DNA of 64,000 nucleotides, taken from the NCBI RefSeq assembly GCF_014205215.1, contig NZ_JACHNC010000001.1, positions 2,795,001 to 2,859,000 of the forward strand, written 5' to 3'. Below, one piece after another: positions 26,588-36,648 of the stretch. The position numbers and the translations under genes were made by a program. The notes beneath the pieces were generated by a model. It was not told the origin of the DNA. It ran no database searches and saw only the letters and a list, made by a program, of their open reading frames with translations. This DNA is from Actinoplanes lobatus. GTDB lineage: Bacteria > Actinomycetota > Actinomycetes > Mycobacteriales > Micromonosporaceae. How positions within the stretch are numbered: the stretch's first letter is position 1; the number at the start of each line of letters is the position of its first letter.

Positions 26588-27733
26588 ATGCTTTACCCAT
26601 CCCCGCCGCTGACCACCGTCGACCAGAAGGTTCTGGTCGACATCGAGGCGATGCGGCAGGGGCTGCGGCACCAGATCCAGGCCAACCCGGCGAAATGGAC
26701 GCTCGGTCTGCGTAAGTACCTGACAGCCGACACCATCGCCGCGTCGAACTCCATCGAGGGTTTCCGCGTCTCAACCATCGACGTCCAGGACCTCATGGAT
26801 GGTGAGAAGGATGTCGAGGTCTCCGACGAGAACCGCGAGGAGACCCTCGCCTACCAGCGCATGATGACCTATGTGCAGACGCTGCACGACGTCACCGACT
26901 TCGTCTACAGCAAGGGCTTGCTGAACGCGCTGCACTGGATGCTTCAGGGCCACCGGCATGCCCAGCGGAAGCCCGCCGGCCAGTGGCGTAGCGGCCCGGT
27001 CTACGTCACCGATCCGCGTGATGCGAGCATCGCCGCCTACACCGCCCCGCCCGCCGACGAGGTCGCGGGGTTGATGGGTGAGCTGGTCGACTGGCTCAAC
27101 AGCGACGACGGCAGTCACCCGCTGGTCCGGGCGGCGTTGGCGCACCTGCATCTGGTGTCGATCCACCCGTGGGCCGACGGCAACGGCCGGATGTCCCGAT
27201 CACTACAGACTCTGCTGATCGCCCGGGAGGGTGTGCTCGCCCCGGAGTTCTCCTCGATCGAGGCGTGGTTGGGGCGCCCCGGCAATACCTGGGAGTACTA
27301 CAAGGAACTCCAGCGCCGCGGCGCAACCTACCGGCCTGACCAGGACGTTTCCAGCTGGATCCGGTTCAACCTCACCGCGTACCACCAGCAGGCGCAGACC
27401 GTGCGCGGGCGGATGGACCGCTCGGCGGCGGTCTGGCGATCGCTGTTGTCCTTCGCCGGCCGGGCCGGTCTGGAGGAGCGGGTTCTGTCCGCCCTGCACG
27501 ACGTCGCCGTGATCGGGCGGGTCCGCCGGTCCCACTACGAACAGGCCGAGGGGCTGACCTTGCAGCAGGCGCAGCGCGATCTTCGCGACCTGGTCGCCGC
27601 CGGGCTGTTGGCGCCGGTCGGGCGCACACGGGCGCGGTATTACACCGAGGGGCCGAGTTTTCCGGAGCCGGTGCTGGAGGTGGCTCGCACGCCGATGACG
27701 CTCAGCGAGCCGTACCAGGATGCAGTAGGTTGA
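26588..27733 (+). CDS. Fic domain protein, class II (N-terminal inhibitory helix)
   Basis: 381 residues. The Fic motif [12 protein letters not shown] (about residue 197) keeps the catalytic His and the GNGR nucleotide loop; Phe of the consensus is Trp. Upstream SNSIEG matches the [S/T]xxxE[G/N] inhibitory motif of class II Fic proteins, which blocks the ATP gamma-phosphate. A C-terminal winged-helix-like segment ([19 protein letters not shown]) may bind DNA. The expected activity is AMP transfer to a protein hydroxyl, self-inhibited. No antitoxin gene is adjacent, as expected for this class. Confidence 0.92.
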   Translation: MLYPSPPLTTVDQKVLVDIEAMRQGLRHQIQANPAKWTLGLRKYLTADTIAASNSIEGFRVSTIDVQDLMDGEKDVEVSDENREETLAYQRMMTYVQTLHDVTDFVYSKGLLNALHWMLQGHRHAQRKPAGQWRSGPVYVTDPRDASIAAYTAPPADEVAGLMGELVDWLNSDDGSHPLVRAALAHLHLVSIHPWADGNGRMSRSLQTLLIAREGVLAPEFSSIEAWLGRPGNTWEYYKELQRRGATYRPDQDVSSWIRFNLTAYHQQAQTVRGRMDRSAAVWRSLLSFAGRAGLEERVLSALHDVAVIGRVRRSHYEQAEGLTLQQAQRDLRDLVAAGLLAPVGRTRARYYTEGPSFPEPVLEVARTPMTLSEPYQDAVG

Positions 27734-27737
27734 CGCC

Positions 27738-28268
27738 GTGGCCCTTCCTGGAGTGCTCGGAGAACCCATCCGGTTCGTGCTGAACTGGGGGCGCCGCTAT
27801 TCGCTCTGGGTGTTCAACTTCGGGCTCGCCTGCTGTGCGATCGAGTTCATCGCGTCCAGCATGGCCCGGCACGACTTCATGCGGCTCGGGGTGATCCCGT
27901 TCGCGCACGGGCCGCGTCAGGCCGACCTCATGGTGGTCTCCGGCACGGTCACCGACAAGATGGCGCCGGCCATCAAGCGGCTCTACGACCAGATGCCCGA
28001 GCCGAAGTACGTGATCTCCTTCGGCTCCTGCTCGAACTGCGGCGGGCCGTACTGGGATTCGTATTCGGTCACCAAGGGCGTCGACCAGATCATCCCGGTC
28101 GACGTCTACGTGCCCGGCTGCCCGCCCCGGCCGGAGGCGCTGCTGCACGGCATCCTGCGCCTCCAGGAGAAGATCGCCGCCGAGCGGTCCGGCCCGGGTG
28201 GCGTGCACCGGCCCGATCCGCTGGCGCTGACCGCCCCGGTGGTCCGCCCACCGCAAGACCCGCGGTAA
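27738..28268 (+). CDS. nuoB: NADH-quinone oxidoreductase subunit B (second-set copy)
   Basis: 176 residues from GTG 27738. The N2 cluster ligands are complete: [18 protein letters not shown] and [11 protein letters not shown]. NuoB carries the last iron-sulfur centre before quinone. It lies 4 bp after the Fic gene and 5.3 kb before the other nuo genes of this window, which lack a B subunit, so it probably serves that set. Confidence 0.95.
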   Translation: MALPGVLGEPIRFVLNWGRRYSLWVFNFGLACCAIEFIASSMARHDFMRLGVIPFAHGPRQADLMVVSGTVTDKMAPAIKRLYDQMPEPKYVISFGSCSNCGGPYWDSYSVTKGVDQIIPVDVYVPGCPPRPEALLHGILRLQEKIAAERSGPGGVHRPDPLALTAPVVRPPQDPR

Positions 28269-28402
28269 GGCCGCGGCGGACTCCGTTGTGAGGCCGCGGC
28301 CGTAAACGGCATAGCAAGAAGTCTGTCAATGCCTTGCCGTGGGTCGGGTCCAGGCTGGAAGGCTGAACCCCGTTCGTGTGGAAGCACCGATCGGGGGGTT
28401 CA

Positions 28403-29758
28403 ATGGCACGCATTCTCCGCAGCACGCTGGGCGCGATCATCGCGACCGTACTGGCGCTGACCTCACCCGACTGGGCCACACCGGCCGCGGCGCGGGGCGC
28501 CGCGACACCCAATGCCGTCGTCACCTGGCACATCCACGCCCAGACCGCCATCTACGACGTCGGCCGGCAGACGCCTAACGCGGCGGCCCGAAGTTTCGCG
28601 ATGGTCCAGGGTGCCGTCTTCGACGCGGTCAACGCGATCAGCGGTGCCCCTTACGAGCCGTACCTGGTGGCGCCCCGGAGCCGTCGCGGCGATTCGGTTC
28701 CCGCGGCGGTCGCGGCCTCGGCGTACCGGGTGCTGGTCTCGCTCTTCCCGGCCCAGGCCGACGCGTTGCGCGCGCGGTACGACGAAGAGCTCGCCAAGAT
28801 CCCGGATGGTCGCGCGAAGCGCGGCGGGACAGCCGTCGGCGAGGCCACGGCGGCCGCGATGGTCGCCGACCGCGCCGGTGACGGCGCCTTCGACACCAGC
28901 GTGACCTGGCCGGTCAGCGAGGTTCCGGGCGAATACCGGCTCACCCCGCCGGGCTACGTGCAGTCCGGCGCCTGGTACCCCTACCTCAAGCCGTTCGTGG
29001 TCCGCGATCCCACCCGCTACCGGGTCTCCGGTCCGCCCTCGTTGACCAGCGCCGACTACGCCCGTCAGTTGAACGAGGTGAAGTCTCTCGGCTCGGTCGC
29101 CAGTACGGCCCGCACACCGGACCAGACCGAGGCCGCGATCTGGTGGGACGACTTCCACATGGTCGAGTGGGAGATGCGGCGGGTGCTGGCCACCGGACAG
29201 CGGCTCGGCAACCTGGCGACAGCCCGCCTGTTCGCCCAGACCGACATGGCCACCGTCGACGCGCTGATCTCCTGCTACCAGCAGAAACGCCACTGGAATC
29301 TGTGGCGGCCGGTGACCGCGATCCCGCTGGCCGACACCGACGGCAACCCGGCCACGGTCGCCGACCCGGCGTGGCGGCCGCTGCGGGTGACCGCGCCGTC
29401 GCCGGAGTGGCCTTCCGGGCACGCCTGCTACACCTCGGCGACCATGGTCAGTTTCCGGACCTTCTTCGGCCGGGACGGGCTTCCGTTCCACGCCTACAGC
29501 CCGGACTCCGGCACCACCCGCTACTTCGACAGTTTCGCGAAGGCGCAGGCCGAGGTGCAGCTGGCCAGGATCTGGGCGGGCGTGCACTATCGCGGCGCCA
29601 CCGTCCTCGGCGATCAACTGGGCACGACCGTCACCCGCGAGGTGATCCGGAACTTCGCCCCGACGAAGAGCCCGACGAAGAGCCCGGCGAAGAGCCCGGC
29701 GAAGAGCCCGGCGAAGAGCCCGGCGAAGAGCCCGGCGAAGAGCCCGATGGGGAACTAA
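28403..29758 (+). CDS. Secreted vanadium haloperoxidase/PAP2 superfamily protein
   Basis: 451 residues from ATG 28403, with GGGGGG four bases upstream. Signal peptide ([26 protein letters not shown]). The vanadate/phosphate-binding motif is present in three parts: [18 protein letters not shown] and [10 protein letters not shown]. This fits vanadium chloroperoxidase-like enzymes, with phosphatase activity as the alternative. The C-terminus has seven tetrapeptides (T/A)KSP from a 12-bp DNA repeat. Its stop overlaps the convergent hemC stop by four bases. Confidence 0.88.
   Translation: MARILRSTLGAIIATVLALTSPDWATPAAARGAATPNAVVTWHIHAQTAIYDVGRQTPNAAARSFAMVQGAVFDAVNAISGAPYEPYLVAPRSRRGDSVPAAVAASAYRVLVSLFPAQADALRARYDEELAKIPDGRAKRGGTAVGEATAAAMVADRAGDGAFDTSVTWPVSEVPGEYRLTPPGYVQSGAWYPYLKPFVVRDPTRYRVSGPPSLTSADYARQLNEVKSLGSVASTARTPDQTEAAIWWDDFHMVEWEMRRVLATGQRLGNLATARLFAQTDMATVDALISCYQQKRHWNLWRPVTAIPLADTDGNPATVADPAWRPLRVTAPSPEWPSGHACYTSATMVSFRTFFGRDGLPFHAYSPDSGTTRYFDSFAKAQAEVQLARIWAGVHYRGATVLGDQLGTTVTREVIRNFAPTKSPTKSPAKSPAKSPAKSPAKSPAKSPMGN
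29663..29746 (+). repeat. 12-bp tandem repeat (seven copies) coding KSP tail
   Basis: Seven units of acgaagagcccg/gcgaagagcccg in frame at the 3' end of the haloperoxidase-like gene give a Lys-Ser-Pro repeat tail, likely unstructured and cationic. Confidence 0.9.
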
Positions 29759-30672
29759 CCGAGGATCTCCCGCGCGCCCTGGCGCAGCAGCGAGGCGGCC
29801 ACCGACGTCCCGAGGACCACCGGGTCGGCGGCCCACTCGTGCGCGTCCAGCACGGTCTTGCCGTCCAGGCTGATCACCCGGGCCCGCAGGCTGATCCGCC
29901 CGTCCGGCTCGGTGCGCGCGTAGCCGCCGATCGGCGAATGGCAGCTGCCCTGGAGGATGTGCAGCATGGTCCGCTCGGCCTCGGTCTCCCGCCCGGTCCG
30001 CGGGTCGGCGAGAAGCTCCGCGATCTCCAGCGCCGCCTCGTCGTCCTGCCGGCATTGCAGCACGAGAGTCCCGCTCCCGACGGCGGGCACGAACGTGTCG
30101 ACGTCGATCGTGTGCCCGACACGTGAGGGCATGCCGATCCGGTGCAGGCCGGAGACCGCGAGGAGCAGCGCGTCGTACTCTCCCGCGTCGAGCCGGGCCA
30201 GGCGGGAGTTGGCGTTCCCGCGGATCGGCACCGGGGTCAGGTGCGGCCAGTGCAGGGCGAGCTGGGCGATGCGGCGGACGGCCGACGTGCCGACACGCGC
30301 CCCGGCCGGCAGTTCGTCGAGGCTCAGCCCTCCGGGGTGGACCAGGCAGTCGCGTACGTCGTCCCGGCTCAGGTAGGCGGCGAACACGGTGCCCGCGGGC
30401 GCCGGCCGGTCGCCCGGGACGTCCTTGACGCAGTGCACGGCCAGGTCGGCCCGCCCGTCCAGCAGCGCCTGGTCGACCTCCTTGGTGAAGGCGCCCTTGC
30501 CGCCCAGTTCGGAGAGCGCCCCCTGCCATCGATCGCCGCTGGTGGTGAGGGACACCACCTCGACGGTCACCTCCGGCCGCCGCTCGGCGAGCATCCGGCG
30601 GACTCGCTCGACCTGAGCGAGCGCCATCGGTGAGGATCGGGTGCCGATACGCAGCAGGCGTGATGCGGGCAT
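29755..30672 (-). CDS. hemC: Hydroxymethylbilane synthase, divergent copy
   Basis: 305 residues from ATG 30672 ([20 protein letters not shown]). It makes hydroxymethylbilane from four porphobilinogens. Conserved parts: [38 protein letters not shown] and the dipyrromethane Cys in [11 protein letters not shown]. Departures from the family include HCVKDVP where HSLKDVP is usual and [10 protein letters not shown] where GQGALA.E is usual. No other heme gene is adjacent, so this may be a second copy. Confidence 0.88.
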   Translation of the reverse strand: MPASRLLRIGTRSSPMALAQVERVRRMLAERRPEVTVEVVSLTTSGDRWQGALSELGGKGAFTKEVDQALLDGRADLAVHCVKDVPGDRPAPAGTVFAAYLSRDDVRDCLVHPGGLSLDELPAGARVGTSAVRRIAQLALHWPHLTPVPIRGNANSRLARLDAGEYDALLLAVSGLHRIGMPSRVGHTIDVDTFVPAVGSGTLVLQCRQDDEAALEIAELLADPRTGRETEAERTMLHILQGSCHSPIGGYARTEPDGRISLRARVISLDGKTVLDAHEWAADPVVLGTSVAASLLRQGAREILG

Positions 30673-30721
30673 AGCGGAAAGGGTAGCGGCTGACGGCGGA
30701 TCAGTGAGTAGCGTGACCCGC

Positions 30722-32023
30722 ATGGGTTCCCAGTCACGAGCCGACTTCATCATCGATGTCCTCACCCGCGAGTTCGGTGAGCTGATGGCGCTCGATCCGC
30801 TCGCGTTCCGCCGCAAGTTCCGGAAGATGGCGGCCTCGCCGTTCGCGTTCTACCGCGGCAGCGCCTCGCTGTTCTACGCCGACCTGACCGGTGACCACCG
30901 GGACGACAGCTTCCTCGACGAGCGGACCAGCCGGGTCTGGATCCATGGTGACCTGCATGCCGAGAACTTCGGCACCTACATGAACTCGTCCGGCCGCCTG
31001 GTCTTCAACGTCAACGACTTCGACGAGGCGTACGTCGGCCCGTACAGCTGGGATCTGAAGCGCTTCGCGGCCAGTGTCGCGCTGATCGGGTATTCGAAGG
31101 CGCTGTCCGACGACGCCATCACGGCGCTGGTGACCACGTTCGCGCGGGCGTACCTGATCGAGCTACGCGCGATCGCCCAGGGGGGTGACGACGCGATCGG
31201 CTCGATCACCCTGGAGAACGCGACAGGTGTGCTGCGGCGGGTGCTCCAGCAGGCGCGGCTCAACACCCGGGTGGATCTGCTCGGCCAGCAGACCACGATC
31301 GACGACTTCGACCGCCGGTTCTCGCTGGGCGACGGCGTGTACGAGGTGGACACGGTCACCCACGCCAAGGTCCGGGAGGCGTTCGACCGCTATCTGGGCA
31401 CGCTGCCGCAGGGCACCCGGCCGGTGGCGATGCGCATCAAGGACATCAAGCTGCGCAAGGGCGTCGGGATCGGCTCGGCCGGGCTTCCGTCGTACAACCT
31501 GCTGCTCGAAGGGAACACCGAGGCCCTCGAGAACGACGTGATCATCTACATGAAGCAGGCCCAGGTCCCGGCCGTCGCCCGGTGGATCGACGACGAGCGG
31601 GTGCGCGGCTACTTCCAGCATCAGGGCCACCGGACGAGTGAGTCGCAGCGGGCCCTCCAGGCGCACGCCGACCCGTGGCTGGGCTTCACCGAGCTGGACG
31701 GGGTGGGGCAGTTGGTCGCCGAGGTCTCCCCGTACGCCGCGGATCTCGACTGGTCCGATGTGAGCGAGCCGGAGGAGCTGACCGGGGTGGTCGCCGACCT
31801 GGGCCGTGCGGTGGCCCGGATGCATTCGGTCGCCGACGACGAGTCCAGCCACGACCTGGTCGACTTCTCCACCGAGGAGGCGATCGTCGCGGTCGTCGAC
31901 AAGGACGAGGCCGGGTTCGTCCGGCACCTGGTGGAGTTCGCGCACCGGTACGGTGACCAGGCCCGCGAGGACCACCAGGACTTCGTCGACGTGTTCCGCA
32001 ACGGCCGCCTCCCCGGCCTGTAG
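30722..32023 (+). CDS. DUF2252 family protein
   Basis: 433 residues from ATG 30722. DUF2252 hallmarks: [25 protein letters not shown] and [36 protein letters not shown] resembles the catalytic loop of aminoglycoside phosphotransferase-like kinases, so a kinase-like fold is likely though no activity is established. It is divergent from hemC with 49 bp between starts. Confidence 0.9.
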   Translation: MGSQSRADFIIDVLTREFGELMALDPLAFRRKFRKMAASPFAFYRGSASLFYADLTGDHRDDSFLDERTSRVWIHGDLHAENFGTYMNSSGRLVFNVNDFDEAYVGPYSWDLKRFAASVALIGYSKALSDDAITALVTTFARAYLIELRAIAQGGDDAIGSITLENATGVLRRVLQQARLNTRVDLLGQQTTIDDFDRRFSLGDGVYEVDTVTHAKVREAFDRYLGTLPQGTRPVAMRIKDIKLRKGVGIGSAGLPSYNLLLEGNTEALENDVIIYMKQAQVPAVARWIDDERVRGYFQHQGHRTSESQRALQAHADPWLGFTELDGVGQLVAEVSPYAADLDWSDVSEPEELTGVVADLGRAVARMHSVADDESSHDLVDFSTEEAIVAVVDKDEAGFVRHLVEFAHRYGDQAREDHQDFVDVFRNGRLPGL

Positions 32024-32027
32024 ACGG

Positions 32028-32975
32028 CTACTTCGGGACGAACTGCACGGCGAAGTCGGTCGAGGGCATCGTGATGTGCTTGTACGAGATCCGGTAGTAG
32101 AGATCTCCGGTGCCCCGGGCCGGTTCGAAGTCGTACCGTTTCGGCGGCCAGTGACACGGCACCCGCACCGTGTCGACCACCTTCCCGGACTTCTTCAGGA
32201 TCTCCACAACGAGCGTGCCGTCCCCGGTGCAGGCGGCGAGTATCCGGAAGTCACCGCCGACGTGGCTGGGAAGGTCATCCTTCCAGCCAGGTCGGCGGGC
32301 GCTGAGGCTGCCGCCGGTCCCGAAACCTTCGTCGGACGTCAGGTGCAGCGCGGCCGTCGGGTTCGCCTGGTCGTCTCCCATGGCGAACGGCTTACCGGTG
32401 TCGCTGGTGAGCCTGTAGGCGAACCCGGCGGAGCGGGAAGCGATCGTGCTTTCCACGATCTTGTAGTCGAGGTTGATGGCGCCGCTCGGCTCGAACGCGG
32501 TCTCCACCGGTTCCGGCCGTTGCGAGCAGGGCACCTTGAGCCGGGCCAGCTCGAAGGGCTCGGTCTGCGAGCTTTCGCTGCCCGGATTGCCTATGACGGC
32601 GAGCGTGATCTCGCCAGCCCCGGCGCAGGCGGCACGCAGGGTCAGCTCACCGTGGTAGACGGGGCTCGACGACGACCAGTTCGGCGTCACCTCGGCGGCC
32701 TTCTCCACGGCGGCCGGCAGGGTGGACGTGCCCAGCGCGACCTTCGCGGTCTGCGTCAGCCGCACCGGGTCGGCGGGAAGCGACGGCCCGGGAGCCGGCT
32801 TCCGGACGAGTACCCCACCGACGACGGCGAGCACCAGGACGGCGGCGAGGCCCACGGCCCGTCGCCGGCGGCGGATCCGTACCGTGCGGCGGGCCGCCTC
32901 GGCGCCCGGCGGGCGGATCGCCTGGACCGCCGTCGGGCGGGTCCGCGCGAAGATCTCCTCCAGCTGGTCAGACAT
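32028..32975 (-). CDS. Membrane-anchored partner of SigE-family sigma factor
   Basis: 315 residues. A short cytoplasmic N-terminus (LEEIFARTRPTAVQAIRPPG) and RIRRRRR stretch precede one membrane helix (VGLAAVLVLAVVGGVLV). About 250 extracellular residues follow, in two related halves each with a single Cys pair (e.g. LRAACAGAGE, RILAACTGDG). Its ATG overlaps the sigma-factor stop by eight bases. Position and topology suggest an anti-sigma or sensor; no zinc-binding anti-sigma motif is seen. Confidence 0.8.
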   Translation of the reverse strand: MSDQLEEIFARTRPTAVQAIRPPGAEAARRTVRIRRRRRAVGLAAVLVLAVVGGVLVRKPAPGPSLPADPVRLTQTAKVALGTSTLPAAVEKAAEVTPNWSSSSPVYHGELTLRAACAGAGEITLAVIGNPGSESSQTEPFELARLKVPCSQRPEPVETAFEPSGAINLDYKIVESTIASRSAGFAYRLTSDTGKPFAMGDDQANPTAALHLTSDEGFGTGGSLSARRPGWKDDLPSHVGGDFRILAACTGDGTLVVEILKKSGKVVDTVRVPCHWPPKRYDFEPARGTGDLYYRISYKHITMPSTDFAVQFVPK

Positions 32976-33513
32976 GGGTCACCCCCTCCGCATCGGTGCC
33001 GAGCAACACGGCGAGCGTGCCGCGCGCCCGGTGCAGCCAGGACTTGACCGTCCCCTGGGCCACGCCCTCCCGCTCGGCGATCTCCGCGATCGTCAGGTCG
33101 CCCAGGTAGTGCAGCACCATGGCGCGCCGCTGGGTGGCCGGCAGCTCGGCCAGGGCGGCGACCACCGCCGTCCACTCACCGGTCGGCCCCTCCAGCCGGG
33201 GTTCCTCGGTGCGCTGCTTACGCAGGAAGTTCAGGGCGGTACGGGCCCGGCGCCACCGGCTCACCGCCAGGTTCCAGGCGGTACGGCGGACCCAGGCGGC
33301 CGGATCGTCGTACCGGGAGATCGTGGACCACCGGGGCAGGGCCCGGCAGAACGCCTCCTGCACGACGTCCTGGGCCTCCTGGCGGTCACCGAAGTACGCG
33401 TACAACTGCACGGTCAGCCGTGCGTAGTGCGCGGCGTAGACCTCATCGAACGTCGGTGGATCGTGGTGCACGGCGGCCGGCGTCTCCGATCGTTGGTCGG
33501 CGATGGCTGTCAC
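32968..33513 (-). CDS. SigE-family ECF RNA polymerase sigma factor
   Basis: 181 residues. Region 2 (FDEVYAAHYARLTVQLYAYFGDRQEAQDVVQEAF) and region 4 (LPATQRRAMVLHYLGDLTIAEIAEREGVAQGTVKSWLHRARG) are complete, with no extra domains. It is coupled to the downstream membrane protein. It is divergent from nuoC, about 64 bp apart, so it could affect the nuo promoter, though nothing in the sequence proves that. Confidence 0.94.
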   Translation of the reverse strand: MTAIADQRSETPAAVHHDPPTFDEVYAAHYARLTVQLYAYFGDRQEAQDVVQEAFCRALPRWSTISRYDDPAAWVRRTAWNLAVSRWRRARTALNFLRKQRTEEPRLEGPTGEWTAVVAALAELPATQRRAMVLHYLGDLTIAEIAEREGVAQGTVKSWLHRARGTLAVLLGTDAEGVTHV

Positions 33514-33577
33514 GGCGACTACACGCGCGTGCCCGGCGGAAGGTTGCGGAAGCCGCCCGGATCATAGGATGAGCGGC

Positions 33578-34198
33578 ATGACGCCCGAAGAGGTCGGTGA
33601 GCGCCTGGTCGCCCTGCTGGCGACGGACGATCCGGAGACGGGCCCGGTGACGGCCGAAATCTCCGGCGGCGGCCCGGGCCACGCCCGTGCGGTGGTGGAC
33701 GTGCCGGCCGCCCGGTGGTGGTTCGCGGCCGAGACCGCCCGCGACGCCGGGGCGCTGGGCTGTGACTTCTTCGACTGGCTCTCGGCCGTGGACGAGGTGG
33801 ACGGCGGCTTCTCGGTGCTGGCCCACCTGTGGTCCACCCGCCGCCGGCACGGGCTGCTGCTGCGCACCCGGGTGCCGCGGGAGCATCCGGAGGTGGAGTC
33901 CCTGGTGGACCTCTATCCGGGCGCCGCGTGGCACGAGCGGGAGACGTACGAGATGTTCGGCATCTCCTTCGCCCGGCATCCCGGCCTGCGCCCGCTGCTG
34001 CTGCCCCCGGAGTTCGAGGGGCACCCGCTGCGCAAGGAGTTCGTGCTGGCCGCCCGGGTGGCCAAGCCGTGGCCGGGCGCCAAGGAGCCGGGCGAGTCGG
34101 AGGGCGGTACGGCCAAGCGCGCCCCGATGCGCCCACCCGGCGTCCCCGCGCCGAACGAGTGGGGCCCGCAGAAGAGCGAGAAGGAGGAGAAGCCGTGA
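33578..34198 (+). CDS. nuoC: NADH-quinone oxidoreductase subunit C
   Basis: 206 residues from ATG 33578 (AGGA eight bases upstream; ATG 33569 is an alternative). 30-kDa subunit signature [20 protein letters not shown] and [14 protein letters not shown]. The tail after residue 170 is Pro/Lys-rich. It starts an eight-gene run with one- to four-base overlaps at nearly every junction. It is a separate C subunit, not a CD fusion. Confidence 0.95.
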   Translation: MTPEEVGERLVALLATDDPETGPVTAEISGGGPGHARAVVDVPAARWWFAAETARDAGALGCDFFDWLSAVDEVDGGFSVLAHLWSTRRRHGLLLRTRVPREHPEVESLVDLYPGAAWHERETYEMFGISFARHPGLRPLLLPPEFEGHPLRKEFVLAARVAKPWPGAKEPGESEGGTAKRAPMRPPGVPAPNEWGPQKSEKEEKP

Positions 34199-35142
34199 TG
34201 GAGCTCCTCCTCCGGGTCGGCGCCGTGATGGCCGCCTTCCTGGTCCTGCCGCTGGTCATCGGCCAGGCCGAGCACAAGGTGATGGCACACATGCAGGGAC
34301 GGGTCGGCCCGATGTACGCCGGCGCCTTCCACGGCTGGGCCCAGCTCGTCGCCGACGGGGTGAAATTCGTCCAGAAAGAGGACATCACTCCGCGCGAGGC
34401 GGATCGGACCGTGTTCCGGCTGGCCCCGATCGTGGCGCTTTTCCCGTACCTCATCGTGATTTTGACTTTGCCGCTCGGCCCGGACCTGGTCGCGCAGAGC
34501 TTGGACATCGGGTTGTTCCTGGTCCTGGCCGTGCTCGGGATCGGCGTGGTGGCCGTGCTGATGTCCGCGTGGGCCTCGGCGAACAAGTACAGCCTGCTCG
34601 GCGGCGTCCGCGGCGCCGCCCAGCTGCTCGGCTACGAGCTGCCGCTGGTCCTGGCCGCGGCGAGCGTCGCGATGGCGGCCGGCACGCTGAGCCTGCCCGG
34701 CATCGTCGAGGCCTGGCGGCCCTGGTGGCTGATCTGGCAGGCGCCGGCCGCGCTGGTGTTCTTCATCGCCGGGCTGGCCGAGATCCGGCGCCCACCCTTC
34801 GACATGCCGATCGCCGACTCCGAGCTGGTCTTCGGCTACATGACCGAGTACACCGGGCTGCGCTTCGCGTTCTTCCTGCTGGCGGAGTACGTCGGCATCG
34901 TGGTGATCGCCGGTCTCACCACGGTCCTGTTCCTGGGCGGCTGGCACGGGCCCTTCGCGGAGCAGCTGGGCTGGCTGTGGACGCTGCTGAAGGTCGCCGC
35001 CCTCTCCTTCGTGATCATCTGGTTCCGGGTCACCTACCCCCGCCTGCGCGAGGACCAGTTGCAGCGCCTCTGCTGGCTGATCCTGGTCCCCGTCGCGCTC
35101 GCCCAGCTTGTCCTGACCGTCGCGGTGAAGTCCCTGCTTTAA
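34198..35142 (+). CDS. nuoH: NADH-quinone oxidoreductase subunit H
   Basis: 314 residues, about eight membrane helices. Quinone-tunnel signatures [45 protein letters not shown] and [11 protein letters not shown] are present. The ATG overlaps the nuoC stop by one base. Confidence 0.96.
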   Translation: MELLLRVGAVMAAFLVLPLVIGQAEHKVMAHMQGRVGPMYAGAFHGWAQLVADGVKFVQKEDITPREADRTVFRLAPIVALFPYLIVILTLPLGPDLVAQSLDIGLFLVLAVLGIGVVAVLMSAWASANKYSLLGGVRGAAQLLGYELPLVLAAASVAMAAGTLSLPGIVEAWRPWWLIWQAPAALVFFIAGLAEIRRPPFDMPIADSELVFGYMTEYTGLRFAFFLLAEYVGIVVIAGLTTVLFLGGWHGPFAEQLGWLWTLLKVAALSFVIIWFRVTYPRLREDQLQRLCWLILVPVALAQLVLTVAVKSLL

Positions 35143-35204
35143 AAGGATCTGAAACGCCGGGGCAAGGTCGCGCCGAATTGGCCGAGCGGGCAGGATGTTC
35201 CCTT

Positions 35205-35810
35205 GTGAGTGAGAACGGCGACCGCAACGTGCCCGGCAAGGGCCTGCTCGACGGGCTCGCCGTAACGCTGAAGACCCTGACACGGCGATCCGGCACCCAG
35301 CAGTACCCGGACGTGCAACCCGATCTGCCGCCGCGCTCCCGCGGCGTGATCGCGCTGTCCGAGGAGAACTGCACGGTTTGCATGCTCTGCGCCCGCGAGT
35401 GCCCCGACTGGTGCATCTACATCGACTCGCACAAGGAGGAGGTCGTCGTCCCGGGCGCCGCGCGCGCCCGCCAGCGCAACGTGCTGGACCGGTTCGACAT
35501 CGACTTCTCCCTCTGCATGTACTGCGGGATCTGCATCGAGGTCTGCCCGTTCGACGCGCTGCACTGGACCCCCGAGTTCGAGTACGCGGAGACCGACGTC
35601 CTCTCCCTGCTGCACGACAAGACCCGGCTGGGGGAGTGGATGCGCACGGTGCCCCCGCCGCCGGCCCACGACGTGCTCGGCGAGCCGTCCAAGGAGGAGG
35701 CCACGGCGGCGCGCAAGGCCGCGGGCCCGGGCGCGGCCACTGCCGCCAAGACCGCAAGACCGGCGACGGTACGCCCACCGCGCGCCGAAACCACGGAGGA
35801 CGGGAAGTGA
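35205..35810 (+). CDS. nuoI: NADH-quinone oxidoreductase subunit I
   Basis: 201 residues from GTG 35205. Two 4Fe-4S motifs are intact: [12 protein letters not shown] and [12 protein letters not shown]. The C-terminal 60 residues are an Ala/Lys/Thr-rich extension with no known role. It links the iron-sulfur chain to NuoB in the peripheral arm. Confidence 0.96.
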   Translation: MSENGDRNVPGKGLLDGLAVTLKTLTRRSGTQQYPDVQPDLPPRSRGVIALSEENCTVCMLCARECPDWCIYIDSHKEEVVVPGAARARQRNVLDRFDIDFSLCMYCGICIEVCPFDALHWTPEFEYAETDVLSLLHDKTRLGEWMRTVPPPPAHDVLGEPSKEEATAARKAAGPGAATAAKTARPATVRPPRAETTEDGK

Positions 35811-36322
35811 CCGTCGCCGACGTGCTGCTGCTGGCCCTCGGCACGGTCGCTGTCGGGTCCGGCGCGCTCGTCGTCACCAGCGCCCACCTGGTCCGCTCCG
35901 GCCTCTACCTGGTGGTGAGCCTGGGCGCGATCGCCGGCCTCTACCTGGTCCTCGGCGCCGAACTGGTGGCCTGGGTGCAGGTCCTGGTCTACGTCGGCGC
36001 GGTCGTGGTGCTGCTGCTGTTCGCGGTGATGCTGACCCGCGCCCCGATCGGCCCGTCCGCCGACCTGGACCGGCCCGCCCTCCCGGCCGTCCTGATCGGG
36101 GGCGGCCTCGGCGCCGGCCTGGCGGTGCTGTTCGCCGACGCGTTCCGCTGGGTCCGCTACCCGGAGGTGGATCCGGGCACCGCCGAGCGGGTCGGCGAGC
36201 GGATCTTCGGCGCCTGGGTGCTGCCCTTCGAGGTGATCTCGATCCTGCTGCTGTCCGCCCTGGTCGGCGCGATCGTCCTGTCCCGGCCGGACGTCGGCGC
36301 CCGCCCCACCCCGGAGGCCTGA
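35807..36322 (+). CDS. nuoJ: NADH-quinone oxidoreductase subunit J
   Basis: 171 residues from GTG 35807 with GGAGGA upstream; GTGA overlap with nuoI. Five hydrophobic segments, including the conserved [21 protein letters not shown] helix with the membrane pi-bulge region. Confidence 0.95.
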   Translation: MTVADVLLLALGTVAVGSGALVVTSAHLVRSGLYLVVSLGAIAGLYLVLGAELVAWVQVLVYVGAVVVLLLFAVMLTRAPIGPSADLDRPALPAVLIGGGLGAGLAVLFADAFRWVRYPEVDPGTAERVGERIFGAWVLPFEVISILLLSALVGAIVLSRPDVGARPTPEA

Positions 36323-36648
36323 TGCACGTCGTCATCCCGTACGTGGTGGCCGCCCTGCTGTTCGGACTGGGCGTCTACGGCGTGCTCCGCAGGCGCAACG
36401 CGATCCTGGTGCTGATGGCCGTCGAGCTGATGCTCAACGCGGTCAACCTGATCCTGGTCACCGCGGACGTCTCGCTACGGTCGGCGTCACCCGGCACCGG
36501 TGGGGTCCTGGCCCTGTTCGTGATCGTGCTGGCCGCCGCCGAGGTGGGCGTCGGGCTGGCGATCGTCCTCCAGTTCTACCGGATGCGTAAGGCGGTCGTG
36601 GTCGACGAGGTGCGGCTGGACGGCGACGAGGAGCGGGTGGCCGGGTGA
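36322..36648 (+). CDS. nuoK: NADH-quinone oxidoreductase subunit K
   Basis: 108 residues, three membrane helices. Conserved acidic helix positions are seen in [15 protein letters not shown] and [17 protein letters not shown] coupling with nuoJ. Confidence 0.96.
   Translation: MHVVIPYVVAALLFGLGVYGVLRRRNAILVLMAVELMLNAVNLILVTADVSLRSASPGTGGVLALFVIVLAAAEVGVGLAIVLQFYRMRKAVVVDEVRLDGDEERVAG

Noticed and set aside
28463..30529. 688-residue minus-strand frame
   Set aside because: Covers the antisense of the haloperoxidase-like gene and part of hemC in another frame; no coherent domain.
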